This document shows, piece after piece, positions 55,084-64,000 of a stretch of 64,000 nt of DNA. A program made the translations under genes and the position numbers. Source of the stretch: Pseudomonas hormoni. GTDB taxonomy: Bacteria; Pseudomonadota; Gammaproteobacteria; Pseudomonadales; Pseudomonadaceae. Where the stretch lies: NCBI RefSeq assembly GCF_018502625.1, contig NZ_CP075566.1, positions 1,059,001 through 1,123,000 of the forward strand. Direction: 5' to 3'. The first letter of the stretch is position 1. Each line of letters opens with the position of its first letter. The notes below the pieces were generated by a model. The model saw nothing but the letters and a program-made list of their open reading frames with translations, was not told the DNA's origin and ran no database searches.

Positions 55084-55737
55084 ATGACCGCTCGCACGCT
55101 CAATCTCGACAATTCCCTGTATCAATACCTGCTCGACGTTTCCCTGAGGGAAACGCCGCTGCTCAAACGCTTGCGCGATGAAACCCAGGCGCTGCCGATG
55201 GCGCGCTGGCAGATAGCGCCGGAGCAGGGACAGTTCCTCGCATTGCTGGTGAAGCTCTCCGGCGCCAAACGCTTGCTGGAAGTCGGCACCTTCACCGGTT
55301 ACAGCGCGTTGTGCATGGCGGCGGCAATGCCGGATGACGGTTCACTGATCTGCTGCGACATTCCTGGTGACTACAACGCCACGGCGCGCCGTTACTGGCA
55401 GGAAGCGGGGCTTGCCAAGCGCATTGACCTGCGCCTGGCGCCTGCGCTGGAAACCCTGGCTCAGTTGGGTCAGCCCGAGCAATTCGATTTGATTTTCATT
55501 GATGCCGACAAGGCTAACTATCTGGCCTACCTGGAGCACGCGCTGCGTCTGCTGCGCGTCGGAGGCCTGGCGGTGTTCGATAACACGCTGTGGAGCGGGC
55601 GGGTGCTTGAGCAGAATCCCGAGAGTGAAGACACCCGAGCCATCCAGGCGCTTAATCTCGCCTTGAAGGATGACTCGCGTGTGGATCTGTCGCTGTTGCC
55701 GTTGGGCGATGGGCTCACGCTCTGCCGCAAGCGCTAA
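55084..55737 (+). CDS. SAM-dependent O-methyltransferase (class I, COMT-like)
   Basis: A 217-residue Rossmann methyltransferase of the Methyltransf_3 family. RLLEVGTFTGYSALCMAAAMP is SAM motif I, and FDLIFIDADKANYLAYLEHAL holds the divalent-metal Asp pair. GGLAVFDNTLWSGRV completes the metal site. Catechol- or caffeoyl-CoA-type phenolic substrates are typical for the family, but the true one is unknown. Close spacing to the second NlpC/P60 gene suggests one transcript. A hybrid REPIN follows. Confidence 0.9.
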   Translation: MTARTLNLDNSLYQYLLDVSLRETPLLKRLRDETQALPMARWQIAPEQGQFLALLVKLSGAKRLLEVGTFTGYSALCMAAAMPDDGSLICCDIPGDYNATARRYWQEAGLAKRIDLRLAPALETLAQLGQPEQFDLIFIDADKANYLAYLEHALRLLRVGGLAVFDNTLWSGRVLEQNPESEDTRAIQALNLALKDDSRVDLSLLPLGDGLTLCRKR

Positions 55738-55739
55738 AC

Positions 55740-55831
55740 GCAGCGAGACCGGCTTGCCGGCGATAGCGGTGCGCCAGGCAACATCAATGTTGGATGTGCT
55801 GACCCATCGCTAGCAGGCTAGCTCCCACAGG
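55740..55831. repeat. Hybrid REPIN, second copy
   Basis: Left half GCGAGACCGGCTTGCCGGCG and right half CATCGCTAGCAGGCTAGCTC, as at 17565. The spacers share AATGTTGG.TGTGCTG, so the two copies descend from one hybrid unit. Confidence 0.87.
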
Positions 55832-55846
55832 TCTTGTGTGTGGCAG

Positions 55847-57160
55847 TTACTTCGCCGCAGAAACCCGCCACACCTTGTTCCCCACATCATCCGCCACCAG
55901 CAAATCACCCTGCTGATCAATCACCACACCTACTGGCCGGCCCATGGCTTTTTCTTGGTCATTGAGGAACCCCGTGAGTACATCCACCGGTTGCCCGTTC
56001 GGCTTGCCGGCACTGAACGGCACGAAAATCACTTTGTAGCCACTGTGCGGCTTGCGGTTCCACGAGCCGTGCTGGCCGATGAAGGCGCCTTCCTTGAATT
56101 GCGCTGGCAGCGTGTTGCCTTCAGCAAACGTCAGGCCCAGCGACGCGGTGTGCGGCCCGACTGCATAGTCCGGCGCGATGGCCTTGGCGACCAGGTCCGG
56201 ATTTTGCGGCTCGACACGAATGTCGACGTGCTGGCCGTAATAGCTGTAAGGCCAGCCGTAGAACCCGCCGTCCTTGACCGAAGTGATGTAGTCCGGCACC
56301 AGGTCGCTGCCGATTTCATCCCGCTCGTTGACGGCCGTCCACAGTGCGCCGCTTTGCGGCTCCCAGGCCAAACCATTTGGATTGCGAATCCCCGAGGCGA
56401 AGATCCGGTGATTGCCGGTGGCGCGATCCACTTCCCAGATCGCCGCGCGACCTTCTTCCTGATCCATGCCGTTTTCGGCGACGTTGCTGTTGGAGCCCAC
56501 CGTAACGTACAGCTTGCTGCCGTCCTTGCTGGCGATGACGTTTTTGGTCCAATGGTGATTCAACGTACCGCCCGGCAGATCAACCACTTTGATTGGCGGC
56601 GACTTGATGGCCGTGTCGCCATTCTCATAGTGGAAGCGCAACAAGCGGTCGGTGTCGGCGACATACAGGTCATTACCGACCAGGGTCATGCCGAAGGGCG
56701 AGTTGAGGTTTTCGAGAAACACCGTGCGGGTTTCGGCAATGCCGTCGTGGTCCTTGTCCCGCAACAGCGTAATGCGGTTCGGGCTCGGCACGCCGGCACC
56801 CGCGCGGCCCATGACTTTCTTCATGACCCAGCCTTTAACGCCTTTGCCGTCATCAGGTTTAGGCGGCGCGTTGGTTTCGGCAACGAGCACGTCACCATTC
56901 GGCAGCACATACAGCCAGCGCGGGTGATCGAGGCCTTCGGCGAACGCCGCCACCTGAGTGCCCGCTGCGGCGGTGGGTTTCGCACCGTCCGGCCAGCCGA
57001 TCGCTGGGGCGATGTTCATCGTCGGGATCAGGGTTTTGTTTGGTTCGGGCAGTTTGGGCGATGGGCCGGTGCCGTCGGAGACTTGCAGTCTGGAGGTTTC
57101 GCCGCAGGCGGCGAGCCCTCCGGCAAGGGCGATGACGAGAACGAGCGGGGGCTTGCGCAT
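55847..57160 (-). CDS. PQQ-type sugar dehydrogenase lipoprotein (sorbosone dehydrogenase-like)
   Basis: A 437-residue beta-propeller protein with a lipoprotein signal ([19 protein letters not shown], Cys19). [50 protein letters not shown] and [20 protein letters not shown] match soluble quinoprotein glucose/sorbosone dehydrogenases. It would oxidise an aldose or related compound in the periplasm with PQQ. The true substrate is unknown, and many homologues are uncharacterised. The start at 57160 is chosen because it begins the lipoprotein signal. Confidence 0.88.
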   Translation of the reverse strand: MRKPPLVLVIALAGGLAACGETSRLQVSDGTGPSPKLPEPNKTLIPTMNIAPAIGWPDGAKPTAAAGTQVAAFAEGLDHPRWLYVLPNGDVLVAETNAPPKPDDGKGVKGWVMKKVMGRAGAGVPSPNRITLLRDKDHDGIAETRTVFLENLNSPFGMTLVGNDLYVADTDRLLRFHYENGDTAIKSPPIKVVDLPGGTLNHHWTKNVIASKDGSKLYVTVGSNSNVAENGMDQEEGRAAIWEVDRATGNHRIFASGIRNPNGLAWEPQSGALWTAVNERDEIGSDLVPDYITSVKDGGFYGWPYSYYGQHVDIRVEPQNPDLVAKAIAPDYAVGPHTASLGLTFAEGNTLPAQFKEGAFIGQHGSWNRKPHSGYKVIFVPFSAGKPNGQPVDVLTGFLNDQEKAMGRPVGVVIDQQGDLLVADDVGNKVWRVSAAK

Positions 57161-57228
57161 GCTGATCTTCCCTATAAATGCAGTGACCTGATTAATAGAG
57201 AAGCGCAAACCCGCGATGGTTCAACTGG

Positions 57229-57813
57229 TCAGCCGCGGGCTTCCTTGAACAGCACGGCGATGCCGGGGTGATAGTGGCCGGCTTCGTTGCGTAACTTGCG
57301 GTAGGCGTAGGGGAAATACCAGGCGACGGCGCAGGTGTGTTCCTTTTGCAGATCGTCAACCATGTCCTGGAGTTCTTCCGGGGTAGCGCCGTGCTGGGCT
57401 TTTTGCGGTGCAACGAACAGGCAGCCCAGTTTCAGGTCGCTGGCGTAGCTGATTCGCCTGGCGTCGCTGGTGATATCGGCCAGCGCTTGTGTCAGGTTCA
57501 GGCTGTTGACCCGTGGCCATCTCTGCGTGGCTTGAAGGTAGGCGCGCTCTTCGCGGGTGGCGATGAACAGGTCGGCGCGGGCGTTGCGTTCGCCTTCCTC
57601 GTTCTGTTTGCGGGTCGGTGTCTGTTGCAGCGTGACCATTTCCGCCATCCACGCCGCGGCGGAGAGCAAGCCGAGGTTGGCTTTTTCGTCGTACCAGTAA
57701 GGCGTATCGTTGTCGCCGCGCACGGCGTTGTAGCGGTCGATACAGTCAAACCAGCGTTCCAGCACCGGGCGCAGGAATTCCAGCTTCGGATTGCTGATGA
57801 TCATGCCTTGCAT
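57229..57813 (-). CDS. Protein of unknown function
   Basis: A 194-residue soluble protein that I do not recognise. It has no signal peptide or membrane segment. The first half is helical with aromatic clusters (LERWFDCIDRYNAVRGDNDT, WYDEKANLGLLSAAAWMAEM). The second half carries ARRISYASDLKLGCLFVAP and AVAWYFPYAYRKLRNEAGHY. The start at 57813 has AAGGGTGAG at a good distance; the ATG at 57804 does not. It sits between the PQQ-type dehydrogenase gene and the cobalamin riboswitch, and a link to either is not evident. Confidence 0.7.
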   Translation of the reverse strand: MQGMIISNPKLEFLRPVLERWFDCIDRYNAVRGDNDTPYWYDEKANLGLLSAAAWMAEMVTLQQTPTRKQNEEGERNARADLFIATREERAYLQATQRWPRVNSLNLTQALADITSDARRISYASDLKLGCLFVAPQKAQHGATPEELQDMVDDLQKEHTCAVAWYFPYAYRKLRNEAGHYHPGIAVLFKEARG

Positions 57814-57974
57814 GTGGCTCACCCTTATTATTGTGTTGTCAGGTTGTGGCGCTTTGATATCACTGCTGAGAGTGTGGCACAAGATTGGCGTCAGTTAATT
57901 GATCGACGGCAGTTATTCGCCCGACGGTGTCCCGGCTTTAATTGACGCTCCACCCCCAACCCTCTAACCTTCGC

Positions 57975-58187
57975 GGCTTGTTTCAGGTGCTCTGTGGCGT
58001 TGGTCGACAGAGTGAAACAGGGAAGCCGGTGAGTGCGTTCGTTCAATTCATGAACCATCACGATCCCGGCGCTGCCCCCGCAACGGTAAATGAGTGAAGA
58101 CTGTGCCTTGAGCCACTGTGTCGGTATGACATGGGAAGGCGCGCAGTCAGGCGAAACGCCGCTCATGAGCCCGGAGACCGGCCTGAT
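57975..58187 (+). promoter_or_regulatory. Cobalamin (B12) riboswitch
   Basis: The conserved boxes appear in order: AGGGAAGCCGGTG (58019-58031), GCTGCCCCCGCAACGGTAA (58071-58089, the B12 box region), GCCACTG (58112-58118), GGGAAGGC (58133-58140) and AGCCCGGAGACCGGCCT (58168-58184). It is upstream of cobO, so rising adenosylcobalamin should reduce expression of the operon. No clear terminator follows, so control may be at translation initiation of cobO; this is inference. Confidence 0.93.
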
Positions 58188-58281
58188 CCATCCAGCGGCA
58201 TCACGGTGGGCGATGCCAGGCTTCTTGCCGTCTATTCTTGTGCCTGCCCGCCGTTATCCAGCCTCAACGGAGAGCTCCCCC

Positions 58282-58893
58282 ATGACTGATACTCCCGATC
58301 GTGACGAACGCCATCTGGCGCGCATGCTGCGCAAAAAAGCCGTGATCGACGAACGCATCGCCAATTCGCCGAATGAATGCGGCCTGCTGCTGGTGCTGAC
58401 CGGCAACGGCAAAGGCAAAAGCAGCTCGGCGTTCGGCATGCTCGCCCGCTCCATGGGCCACGGCATGCAGTGCGGCGTGGTGCAGTTCATCAAGGGCCGC
58501 AACAGCACGGGTGAAGAACTGTTTTTCCGGCGCTTTCCCGAGCAGGTGCGTTTTCATGTGATGGGCGAGGGCTTTACCTGGGAAACCCAGGACCGCCAGC
58601 GTGACATCGCCGCCGCCGAAGCCGCGTGGGCCGTTTCCCGTGAATTGCTGCGTGATCCATCGATCGGTCTGGTGGTGCTGGATGAATTGAACATCGCACT
58701 CAAGCACGGTTACCTCGACCTCGATCAGGTGCTCAGCGACTTGCAGGCGCGTCCGCCGATGCAGCACGTGGTGGTCACCGGTCGCGGCGCCAAGCCGGAG
58801 ATGATCGAACTGGCCGACACCGTCACTGAAATGGGCGTCATCAAGCACGCCTTCCAGGCCGGGATCAAAGCGCAAAAAGGCGTCGAATTGTGA
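58282..58893 (+). CDS. cobO: Cob(I)yrinic acid a,c-diamide adenosyltransferase
   Basis: A 203-residue CobA/CobO-type enzyme that adds the 5'-deoxyadenosyl group to the corrinoid cobalt from ATP. The P-loop is GNGKGKSSSAFG. VVQFIKGRNSTGEELFF, LVVLDELNIALKHGYLDLDQVL and VVVTGRGAKPEMIELADTVTEM are diagnostic. The ATG at 58282 is after the riboswitch. Its last 4 bases overlap cobB. Confidence 0.95.
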   Translation: MTDTPDRDERHLARMLRKKAVIDERIANSPNECGLLLVLTGNGKGKSSSAFGMLARSMGHGMQCGVVQFIKGRNSTGEELFFRRFPEQVRFHVMGEGFTWETQDRQRDIAAAEAAWAVSRELLRDPSIGLVVLDELNIALKHGYLDLDQVLSDLQARPPMQHVVVTGRGAKPEMIELADTVTEMGVIKHAFQAGIKAQKGVEL

Positions 58894-60290
58894 GTCAACC
58901 ACGTCATTGCCCGGCGGTCTTGATTGCCGCGCCGGCCTCCGGTCAGGGCAAGACCACCGTCACCGCCGCGCTGGCCCGTTTGCATCGCAATCAGGGGCGC
59001 AAGGTGCGCGTGTTCAAATGCGGTCCGGACTTTCTCGACCCGATGATTCTGGAGCGCGCCAGCGGTGCGCCGGTCTATCAATTGGACATGTGGATGGTCG
59101 GCGAGCAGGAAAGTCGTCGGCTATTGTGGGAAGCCGCCGGCGAAGCGGATCTGATCCTGATCGAAGGCGTCATGGGCTTGTTCGACGGCACGCCTTCCAG
59201 CGCTGACCTGGCGCGGCATTTTGGTGTGCCGGTTTTGGGGGTGATCGACGGCACGGCGATGGCGCAGACCTTTGGCGCGCTGGCGTTGGGGTTGGCGAAG
59301 TATCAGCCGGACTTGCCGTTCGCCGGAGTGCTGGCCAACCGTGTGGGCACCTTGCGCCATGCGCAATTGCTTGAAGGTAGCCTCACTGAAGGCTTGCGCT
59401 GGTACGGCGCGTTGTCCCGGGAAACCGGGATTGAATTGCCGAGTCGGCACCTCGGTCTGGTTCAGGCCAGTGAATTGAATGATCTCGATCTGCGCCTCGA
59501 TGCGGCGGCCGATGCCTTGGCCAGCAGTTGCGAAGTCGCGCTGCCACCCGCAGTGGAATTCGCCGCGCCGGACGTGATCGCTGCCGAGCCGTTGCTGGCC
59601 GGCGTGCGGATTGCCGTGGCTCGCGACGAAGCCTTCGCCTTCACCTACGGCGCGAGCCTGGATTTGCTGCGAGCCATGGGCGCCGAACTGCGGTTTTTCT
59701 CGCCGATCCGCGACACGCAATTGCCGGAGGCTGACAGCCTCTATCTGCCGGGCGGTTACCCGGAATTGCACCATGTGGCGCTGGCACAGAACACCCCGAT
59801 GCTCAACGCCATTCGCGCTCACCACGCGGCGGGCAAACCATTGTTGGCCGAGTGTGGCGGCATGCTCTATCTGCTCGATTCGCTGACCGATGTCGAAGGC
59901 ACTCGCGCAGAGCTGGTCGGTTTGCTGGCCGGTGATGCGGTGATGCAGAAACGGCTGGCGGCACTGGCGTTGCAGGCGGTCGAGTTACCGGAAGGTTCGC
60001 TGCGTGGGCATACCTATCACCATTCGTTGACCAGTACGGAGCTTGAGCCGATTGCCCGTGGCCTGAGCCCTAACGGCGGGCGTGGGGCGGAGGCGGTTTA
60101 TCGTGAGGGGCGGATGACGGCCTCTTATGTGCACTTCTATTTCCCGTCGAATCCGAGCGCTGTAGCTGCGCTGTTTGCGCCTGACCGTGAAGCCGCCATC
60201 GCTGGCAGGCCAGCTCCCACAGTTGACCGTGTATTACCTGAAGAAACGCAGATCCCTGTGGGAGCTGGCCTGCCAGCGATGAGGACATGA
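58890..60290 (+). CDS. cobB: Cobyrinic acid a,c-diamide synthase with REP-derived C-terminus
   Basis: A 466-residue amidotransferase that amidates the a and c side chains of (hydrogeno)cobyrinate using glutamine. The N-terminal part has P-loop APASGQGKTTVTAAL. The C-terminal glutaminase domain has LLAECGGMLYL with the nucleophile Cys and GHTYHHS with the catalytic His. The start is GTG at 58890 (GTGA overlap with cobO). The final 30 or so residues (IAGRPAPTVDRVLPEE, then [12 protein letters not shown]) are encoded by a REPIN at 60196-60282, so the tail is not ancestral. It overlaps bluB by 4 bases. Confidence 0.93.
   Translation: MSQPRHCPAVLIAAPASGQGKTTVTAALARLHRNQGRKVRVFKCGPDFLDPMILERASGAPVYQLDMWMVGEQESRRLLWEAAGEADLILIEGVMGLFDGTPSSADLARHFGVPVLGVIDGTAMAQTFGALALGLAKYQPDLPFAGVLANRVGTLRHAQLLEGSLTEGLRWYGALSRETGIELPSRHLGLVQASELNDLDLRLDAAADALASSCEVALPPAVEFAAPDVIAAEPLLAGVRIAVARDEAFAFTYGASLDLLRAMGAELRFFSPIRDTQLPEADSLYLPGGYPELHHVALAQNTPMLNAIRAHHAAGKPLLAECGGMLYLLDSLTDVEGTRAELVGLLAGDAVMQKRLAALALQAVELPEGSLRGHTYHHSLTSTELEPIARGLSPNGGRGAEAVYREGRMTASYVHFYFPSNPSAVAALFAPDREAAIAGRPAPTVDRVLPEETQIPVGAGLPAMRT
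60196..60282. repeat. REPIN inside the cobB reading frame
   Basis: CATCGCTGGCAGGCCAGCTC and GAGCTGGCCTGCCAGCGATG flank a 47-nt spacer. It ends 5 bases before the bluB ATG and is translated as the CobB tail. Confidence 0.9.
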
Positions 60291-60937
60291 CCGACAACGC
60301 ATTCAGTGAAGCCGAGCGCGCAGCGGTTTATCGCGCGATAGGCGAACGCCGCGACATGCGCCACTTCAGCGGCGGCACCGTCGAACCCGAGTTGCTTCGG
60401 CGCCTGCTCGAAGCCGCGCACCAGGCGCCGAGCGTCGGCCTGATGCAGCCCTGGCGATTCATTCGCATCAGCGATCGCGCCCTGCGCGGCAAAATCCAGT
60501 TGCTGGTGGAAGAAGAACGCATCCGCACCGCCGAAGCGCTCGGCGAACGCACCGACGAATTCATGAAGCTGAAAGTCGAAGGCATCAACGACTGTGCCGA
60601 GGTGTTGGTCGCCGCGCTAATGGACGATCGCGAACGCCACATCTTCGGCCGCCGCACCTTGCCGGAAATGGACATGGCCTCGCTGTCCTGCGCAATCCAG
60701 AACCTGTGGCTGGCGTCCCGTGCCGAAGGACTGGGCATGGGCTGGGTCTCTTTATTCGAGCCGCAAGCCCTGGCCGACCTGCTGGGTTTACCCGTCGGGG
60801 CCAAGCCTTTGGCGATTCTTTGCCTCGGGCCGGTCAAGGAATTCTATCCGGCGCCGATGCTGGTACTCGAAGGCTGGGCGCAGGCGCGTCCGCTAAGCGA
60901 ATTACTGTATGAGAATTATTGGGGAGTGAGTCAATGA
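60287..60937 (+). CDS. bluB: 5,6-dimethylbenzimidazole synthase
   Basis: A 216-residue flavin destructase of the nitroreductase fold. It cleaves reduced FMN with O2 to form the lower ligand base of B12. [10 protein letters not shown] near the start, [19 protein letters not shown] (FMN/substrate site) and [35 protein letters not shown] are typical of BluB. Overlaps of 4 bases with both cobB and cobD. Its presence suggests aerobic de novo synthesis of dimethylbenzimidazole. Confidence 0.94.
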   Translation: MTDNAFSEAERAAVYRAIGERRDMRHFSGGTVEPELLRRLLEAAHQAPSVGLMQPWRFIRISDRALRGKIQLLVEEERIRTAEALGERTDEFMKLKVEGINDCAEVLVAALMDDRERHIFGRRTLPEMDMASLSCAIQNLWLASRAEGLGMGWVSLFEPQALADLLGLPVGAKPLAILCLGPVKEFYPAPMLVLEGWAQARPLSELLYENYWGVSQ

Positions 60938-61842
60938 GTGTGGCGTTGTTGAGTGTCGCCGCGGTTGCGCTGGATGCGCTGCTGGGTGAACCCAAACGCT
61001 GGCATCCGCTGGTGGCGTTCGGCCGTTTTGCCGACCGCATCGAACAACGTTTTAACGGCGGTGGACGCGGCTGGCGCAGCCACGGCGTTACCGCCTGGGT
61101 GATCGCGGTTGTGCCGCTGACCTTGCTCGCCACGGCCTTTTCCTGGGCGCCTTATGTTGGCTGGATCGTCGAAATTCTCGTGCTCTATTGCGCGCTCGGC
61201 ATGCGTAGCCTCGGTGAGCACGTCACGCCGGTGGCCAAGGCGCTGCGCAGTGATGATCTGGAGGAAGCGCGCACGCGTGTCGGATACCTGGTCAGTCGCC
61301 AGACCAGTGAACTGGATAAAACCGAAGTCGCCCGCGCCGCCACCGAATCCGTCCTGGAGAACGGCAGCGACGCGGTGTTTGCCGCGCTGTTCTGGTTTGC
61401 TGTGGCCGGCGCGCCCGGCGTGGTGCTCTACCGATTGAGCAATACGCTGGATGCGATGTGGGGTTATCGCAATGAGCGCTTCGAACGCTTCGGCTGGGCC
61501 GCGGCGAAGATCGACGACGTGCTCAACTACATTCCTGCGCGACTGGTGGCATTGACCTACGCGCTGCTGGGAAAAACCCGACTCGCCCTGAAATGCTGGC
61601 GCACCCAAGGCCCGACCTGGGACAGTCCGAACGCCGGTCCGGTGATGGCCGCTGGTGCCGGTTCGCTGGGTGTCGAGTTGGGCGGGGCGGCGATTTATCA
61701 CGGTGAATTGCATCAGCGTCCGCAACTGGGCGAAGGCGCGCCGGCGGACGCCGACTCCATCGACCGAGGCTGGCAATTGGTCCAGCGCGGGGTATGGTTG
61801 TGGCTGCTGATTCTCTGCGTGGGGGCTGAATTCTATGCTTGA
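60934..61842 (+). CDS. cobD: Adenosylcobinamide-phosphate synthase
   Basis: A 302-residue membrane protein (CobD/CbiB) that links aminopropanol phosphate to adenosylcobyric acid. [55 protein letters not shown] and [21 protein letters not shown] are conserved. It has about four to five helices. The start at 60934 overlaps the bluB stop (ATGAG); the earlier in-frame GTG-like codon lacks support. It overlaps cobC by 8 bases. Confidence 0.94.
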   Translation: MSVALLSVAAVALDALLGEPKRWHPLVAFGRFADRIEQRFNGGGRGWRSHGVTAWVIAVVPLTLLATAFSWAPYVGWIVEILVLYCALGMRSLGEHVTPVAKALRSDDLEEARTRVGYLVSRQTSELDKTEVARAATESVLENGSDAVFAALFWFAVAGAPGVVLYRLSNTLDAMWGYRNERFERFGWAAAKIDDVLNYIPARLVALTYALLGKTRLALKCWRTQGPTWDSPNAGPVMAAGAGSLGVELGGAAIYHGELHQRPQLGEGAPADADSIDRGWQLVQRGVWLWLLILCVGAEFYA

Positions 61843-62827
61843 ACACGGTGGACGGTTGCGCAAGGCGGCACTCGAGTACGGCATCGCTGAAGCTGATTGG
61901 CTCGACCTGTCCAGCGGCCTCGCGCCCTGGCCGTTTCCGATCCCGGACATTCCGTTGCGCGCCTGGGCGCGGTTGCCGGAAACCGATGACGGACTCGAAC
62001 AAGCCGCCTGCGAATACTACGGTGCCGCGCAGGTGCTGCCGGTGGCCGGTTCGCAAATGGCGATCCAGTTGCTGCCGCGTTTGCGCCGGGTCGGCAAGGT
62101 CGGCGTGCTGTCGCCCTGTTACGCCGAGCACGCCGAAGCCTGGCGCCGCAGCGGCTACATCGTGCGCGAAGTGCTGGAGCAGGAAGTCGACTTCTTCCTC
62201 GACAGCCTCGACGTGCTGGTGGTGGTCAACCCGAACAATCCCACTGGCCTGAGCCTGACCCCGAGCCGTCTGCTCGACTGGCATTCCAGACTGGCCCAGC
62301 GCGGTGGCTGGCTGGTAGTGGACGAAGCGTTCATGGACAACACACCCCAGCTGAGCCTGGCACCGTGTGCCCATCAGGTCGGCTTGATCGTGTTGCGTTC
62401 TTTCGGCAAGTTTTTTGGTCTGGCCGGTGTGCGGTTGGGGTTCGTGCTGGCGGAGCGCAAGCTGCTCAAATTGCTCGCCGAACAAGTCGGGCCCTGGGCC
62501 GTCAGCGGACCGACTCGCGTGTTGGGCCAAGCCTGTCTGCAGGATACCGAAGGCCACGCCAGACAGCGGGTGCGTACCGAAGCGGCCAGCGAGCGTTTGG
62601 CTGCGCTGCTGGAAAAACACGGTTTCAAGCCTCAGGGCGGTTGTGCCCTGTTTCAGTGGCTGACCACCGAACGCGCCGAAGCACTGCATGAGTTCATGGC
62701 CCGGAACGGCATTTTGCTGCGGTTGTTCACCCACAACAGCAGCCTGCGGTTTGGCCTGCCCGGCGAAGAAGCCGACTGGGCCCGACTCGATCAAGCGTTC
62801 GACGCCTACGCCAAGGAAACCCGATGA
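61835..62827 (+). CDS. cobC: L-threonine-O-3-phosphate decarboxylase (CobC type)
   Basis: A 330-residue PLP-dependent fold type I enzyme related to histidinol-phosphate aminotransferase. [13 protein letters not shown] opens the protein, [12 protein letters not shown] follows, [10 protein letters not shown] and VDEAFMDN are PLP contacts, and [17 protein letters not shown] holds the Schiff-base lysine. It supplies aminopropanol phosphate for CobD. In other genera this role is called CobD, so names differ. It overlaps cobD by 8 and cobQ by 4 bases. Confidence 0.92.
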   Translation: MLEHGGRLRKAALEYGIAEADWLDLSSGLAPWPFPIPDIPLRAWARLPETDDGLEQAACEYYGAAQVLPVAGSQMAIQLLPRLRRVGKVGVLSPCYAEHAEAWRRSGYIVREVLEQEVDFFLDSLDVLVVVNPNNPTGLSLTPSRLLDWHSRLAQRGGWLVVDEAFMDNTPQLSLAPCAHQVGLIVLRSFGKFFGLAGVRLGFVLAERKLLKLLAEQVGPWAVSGPTRVLGQACLQDTEGHARQRVRTEAASERLAALLEKHGFKPQGGCALFQWLTTERAEALHEFMARNGILLRLFTHNSSLRFGLPGEEADWARLDQAFDAYAKETR

Positions 62828-64000
62828 CTACGTTGATGGTGCAGGGCACCACCTCCGACGCCGGTAAAAGCACACTGGTGACGGCGCTGTGTCGCTGGGT
62901 CACGCGGCAGGGCGTACGCGTCGTGCCGTTCAAGCCGCAGAACATGGCGCTCAACAGTGCCGTGACCGCCGACGGTGGCGAGATCGGTCGTGCGCAAGCG
63001 GTGCAGGCTCAGGCCGCTCATCTCGAACCGCACACCGACATGAACCCGGTGCTGCTCAAACCCAACAGCGACACCGGCGCCCAGGTGATCATTCACGGGC
63101 GCGCCGTCACGACGATGAACGCGGTCGCCTATCACGATTACAAAGCCATCGCCATGCAAGCGGTGCTCGCTTCCCATGAACGGTTGAGTGCGGCGTATCC
63201 GGTGGTGATGGTCGAGGGCGCAGGTTCGCCGGCCGAGATCAATCTGCGTGCCGGCGACATCGCCAACATGGGATTCGCCGAGGCAGTGGATTGCCCGGTG
63301 GTGCTGATCGCCGACATCAATCGCGGCGGGGTCTTCGCGCATCTGGTGGGCACCCTGGAACTGCTGTCGCCGAGCGAGCAGGCACGGGTCAAAGGCTTCA
63401 TCATCAACCGTTTTCGCGGCGACATTGCCTTGCTGCAACCGGGCCTCGACTGGCTGGAAGAGCGCACCGGCAAACCGGTGATCGGCGTGCTGCCCTACGT
63501 GATGGACCTGCACCTGGAGGCCGAAGACGGCATTGATCAGCGCCAGACCGACAAGGCCGATCAAGTGCTCAAAGTGGTGGTGCCGGTGTTGCCGCGCATC
63601 AGTAACCACACCGATTTCGATCCACTGCGCCTGCACCCGCAAGTGGACCTGCAATTCATCGGCCCCGGCCAGGCCATTCCACCCGCTGACCTGATCATTC
63701 TGCCTGGCTCGAAAAGCGTGCGTAGTGATCTCGCGTACTTGCGCGCCAATGGCTGGGACACCGCCATCGCCCGACATTTGCGCTACGGCGGAAAGGTGTT
63801 GGGGATTTGCGGCGGTCTGCAGATGCTCGGCGAGCAGGTGCACGACCCGTTGGGCCTCGAAGGTGTGCCGGGCTCCAGCGCCGGTCTGGGTTTGTTGGCG
63901 TTCGAAACGCAGCTCGAAGAAGAGAAACAACTGCGCAATGTGCGCGGGCGACTGACGCTGGAGAACGCTGAAGTCAGCGGCTATGAAATTCACGCCGGCG
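62824..64000 (+). CDS. cobQ: Cobyric acid synthase, 3' end missing
   Basis: At least 392 residues of a CobQ amidotransferase are in frame to the right edge with no stop. [20 protein letters not shown] is the P-loop, [20 protein letters not shown] the ATP/substrate region, and [12 protein letters not shown] and [18 protein letters not shown] follow. The C-terminal glutaminase domain has [16 protein letters not shown] and [13 protein letters not shown] with the nucleophile Cys. It amidates the b, d, e and g side chains of adenosylcobyrinate a,c-diamide. The start at 62824 overlaps the cobC stop. About 90 residues are beyond the window. Confidence 0.95.
   Translation, partial: MTTLMVQGTTSDAGKSTLVTALCRWVTRQGVRVVPFKPQNMALNSAVTADGGEIGRAQAVQAQAAHLEPHTDMNPVLLKPNSDTGAQVIIHGRAVTTMNAVAYHDYKAIAMQAVLASHERLSAAYPVVMVEGAGSPAEINLRAGDIANMGFAEAVDCPVVLIADINRGGVFAHLVGTLELLSPSEQARVKGFIINRFRGDIALLQPGLDWLEERTGKPVIGVLPYVMDLHLEAEDGIDQRQTDKADQVLKVVVPVLPRISNHTDFDPLRLHPQVDLQFIGPGQAIPPADLIILPGSKSVRSDLAYLRANGWDTAIARHLRYGGKVLGICGGLQMLGEQVHDPLGLEGVPGSSAGLGLLAFETQLEEEKQLRNVRGRLTLENAEVSGYEIHAG

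Overview
The window looks like a piece of chromosome from a fluorescent-group Pseudomonas. The gene order gltA / sdhCDAB-sucAB-lpdG-sucCD, the purN-purM-DUF2066-AI-2E transporter-hda block, the gcl-hyi-glxR-ttuD-pyk block and the cobO-cobB-bluB-cobD-cobC-cobQ block are typical of the genus. About fifteen REP/REPIN palindromes, together with a REP-associated tyrosine transposase (RAYT), fit the P. fluorescens complex. Species cannot be settled from this sequence alone. No rRNA, tRNA, prophage, integron or CRISPR array was seen.

Layout. 1-6.7 kb: 3' part of phnP, a LysR regulator, a hicAB toxin-antitoxin pair, an MFS transporter, a secreted protein of unknown function, a periplasmic sulfate-binding protein and a K+ channel. 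6.7-15.1 kb: a urea transporter, then the glyoxylate-to-pyruvate module on the minus strand (gcl, hyi, glxR, ttuD, pyk), with a glcG-like gene divergent from gcl. Two identical TTGTATACAA palindromes sit in the divergent region. 15.1-25.5 kb: a RAYT flanked by REPINs, a TetR regulator, DUF808, mlaA overlapping an alpha/beta-hydrolase gene, a GH17 membrane protein, a glycine-betaine-type binding protein and yjcH-actP for acetate uptake. 25.5-26.1 kb: a 418-bp non-coding element with 34-bp imperfect terminal inverted repeats and nested internal palindromes. 26.1-39.2 kb: TCA-cycle genes, with gltA divergent from sdhC. The long plus-strand set is punctuated by stem-loops, including likely sucA-II and sucC leader RNAs. 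39.2-55.8 kb: brnQ, DUF599-MAPEG, two PaaI-type thioesterases, htpG, pirin, OsmC, DUF3108, purN-purM, DUF2066, AI-2E transporter, hda, two NlpC/P60 lipoproteins and an O-methyltransferase. 55.8-64 kb: a PQQ-type sugar dehydrogenase lipoprotein, an unrecognised gene, and a cobalamin riboswitch ahead of the tightly overlapped cobO-cobQ operon, which runs off the right edge.

How it works together. Most genes are core metabolism. Glyoxylate is carried through tartronate semialdehyde, glycerate and 2-phosphoglycerate to phosphoenolpyruvate and pyruvate. Acetate enters by ActP and is consumed by the TCA genes. Adenosylcobalamin synthesis is put under feedback control by the riboswitch. I found no cluster that I can call a new defence or biosynthetic system. 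The least explained parts are non-coding: the 418-bp TIR element, the paired operators at gcl/glcG, the mutually exclusive hairpins before sucC, an SD-masking hairpin before sdhC, a REPIN that now encodes the C-terminus of CobB, and a promoter-terminator pair at 54.4 kb.
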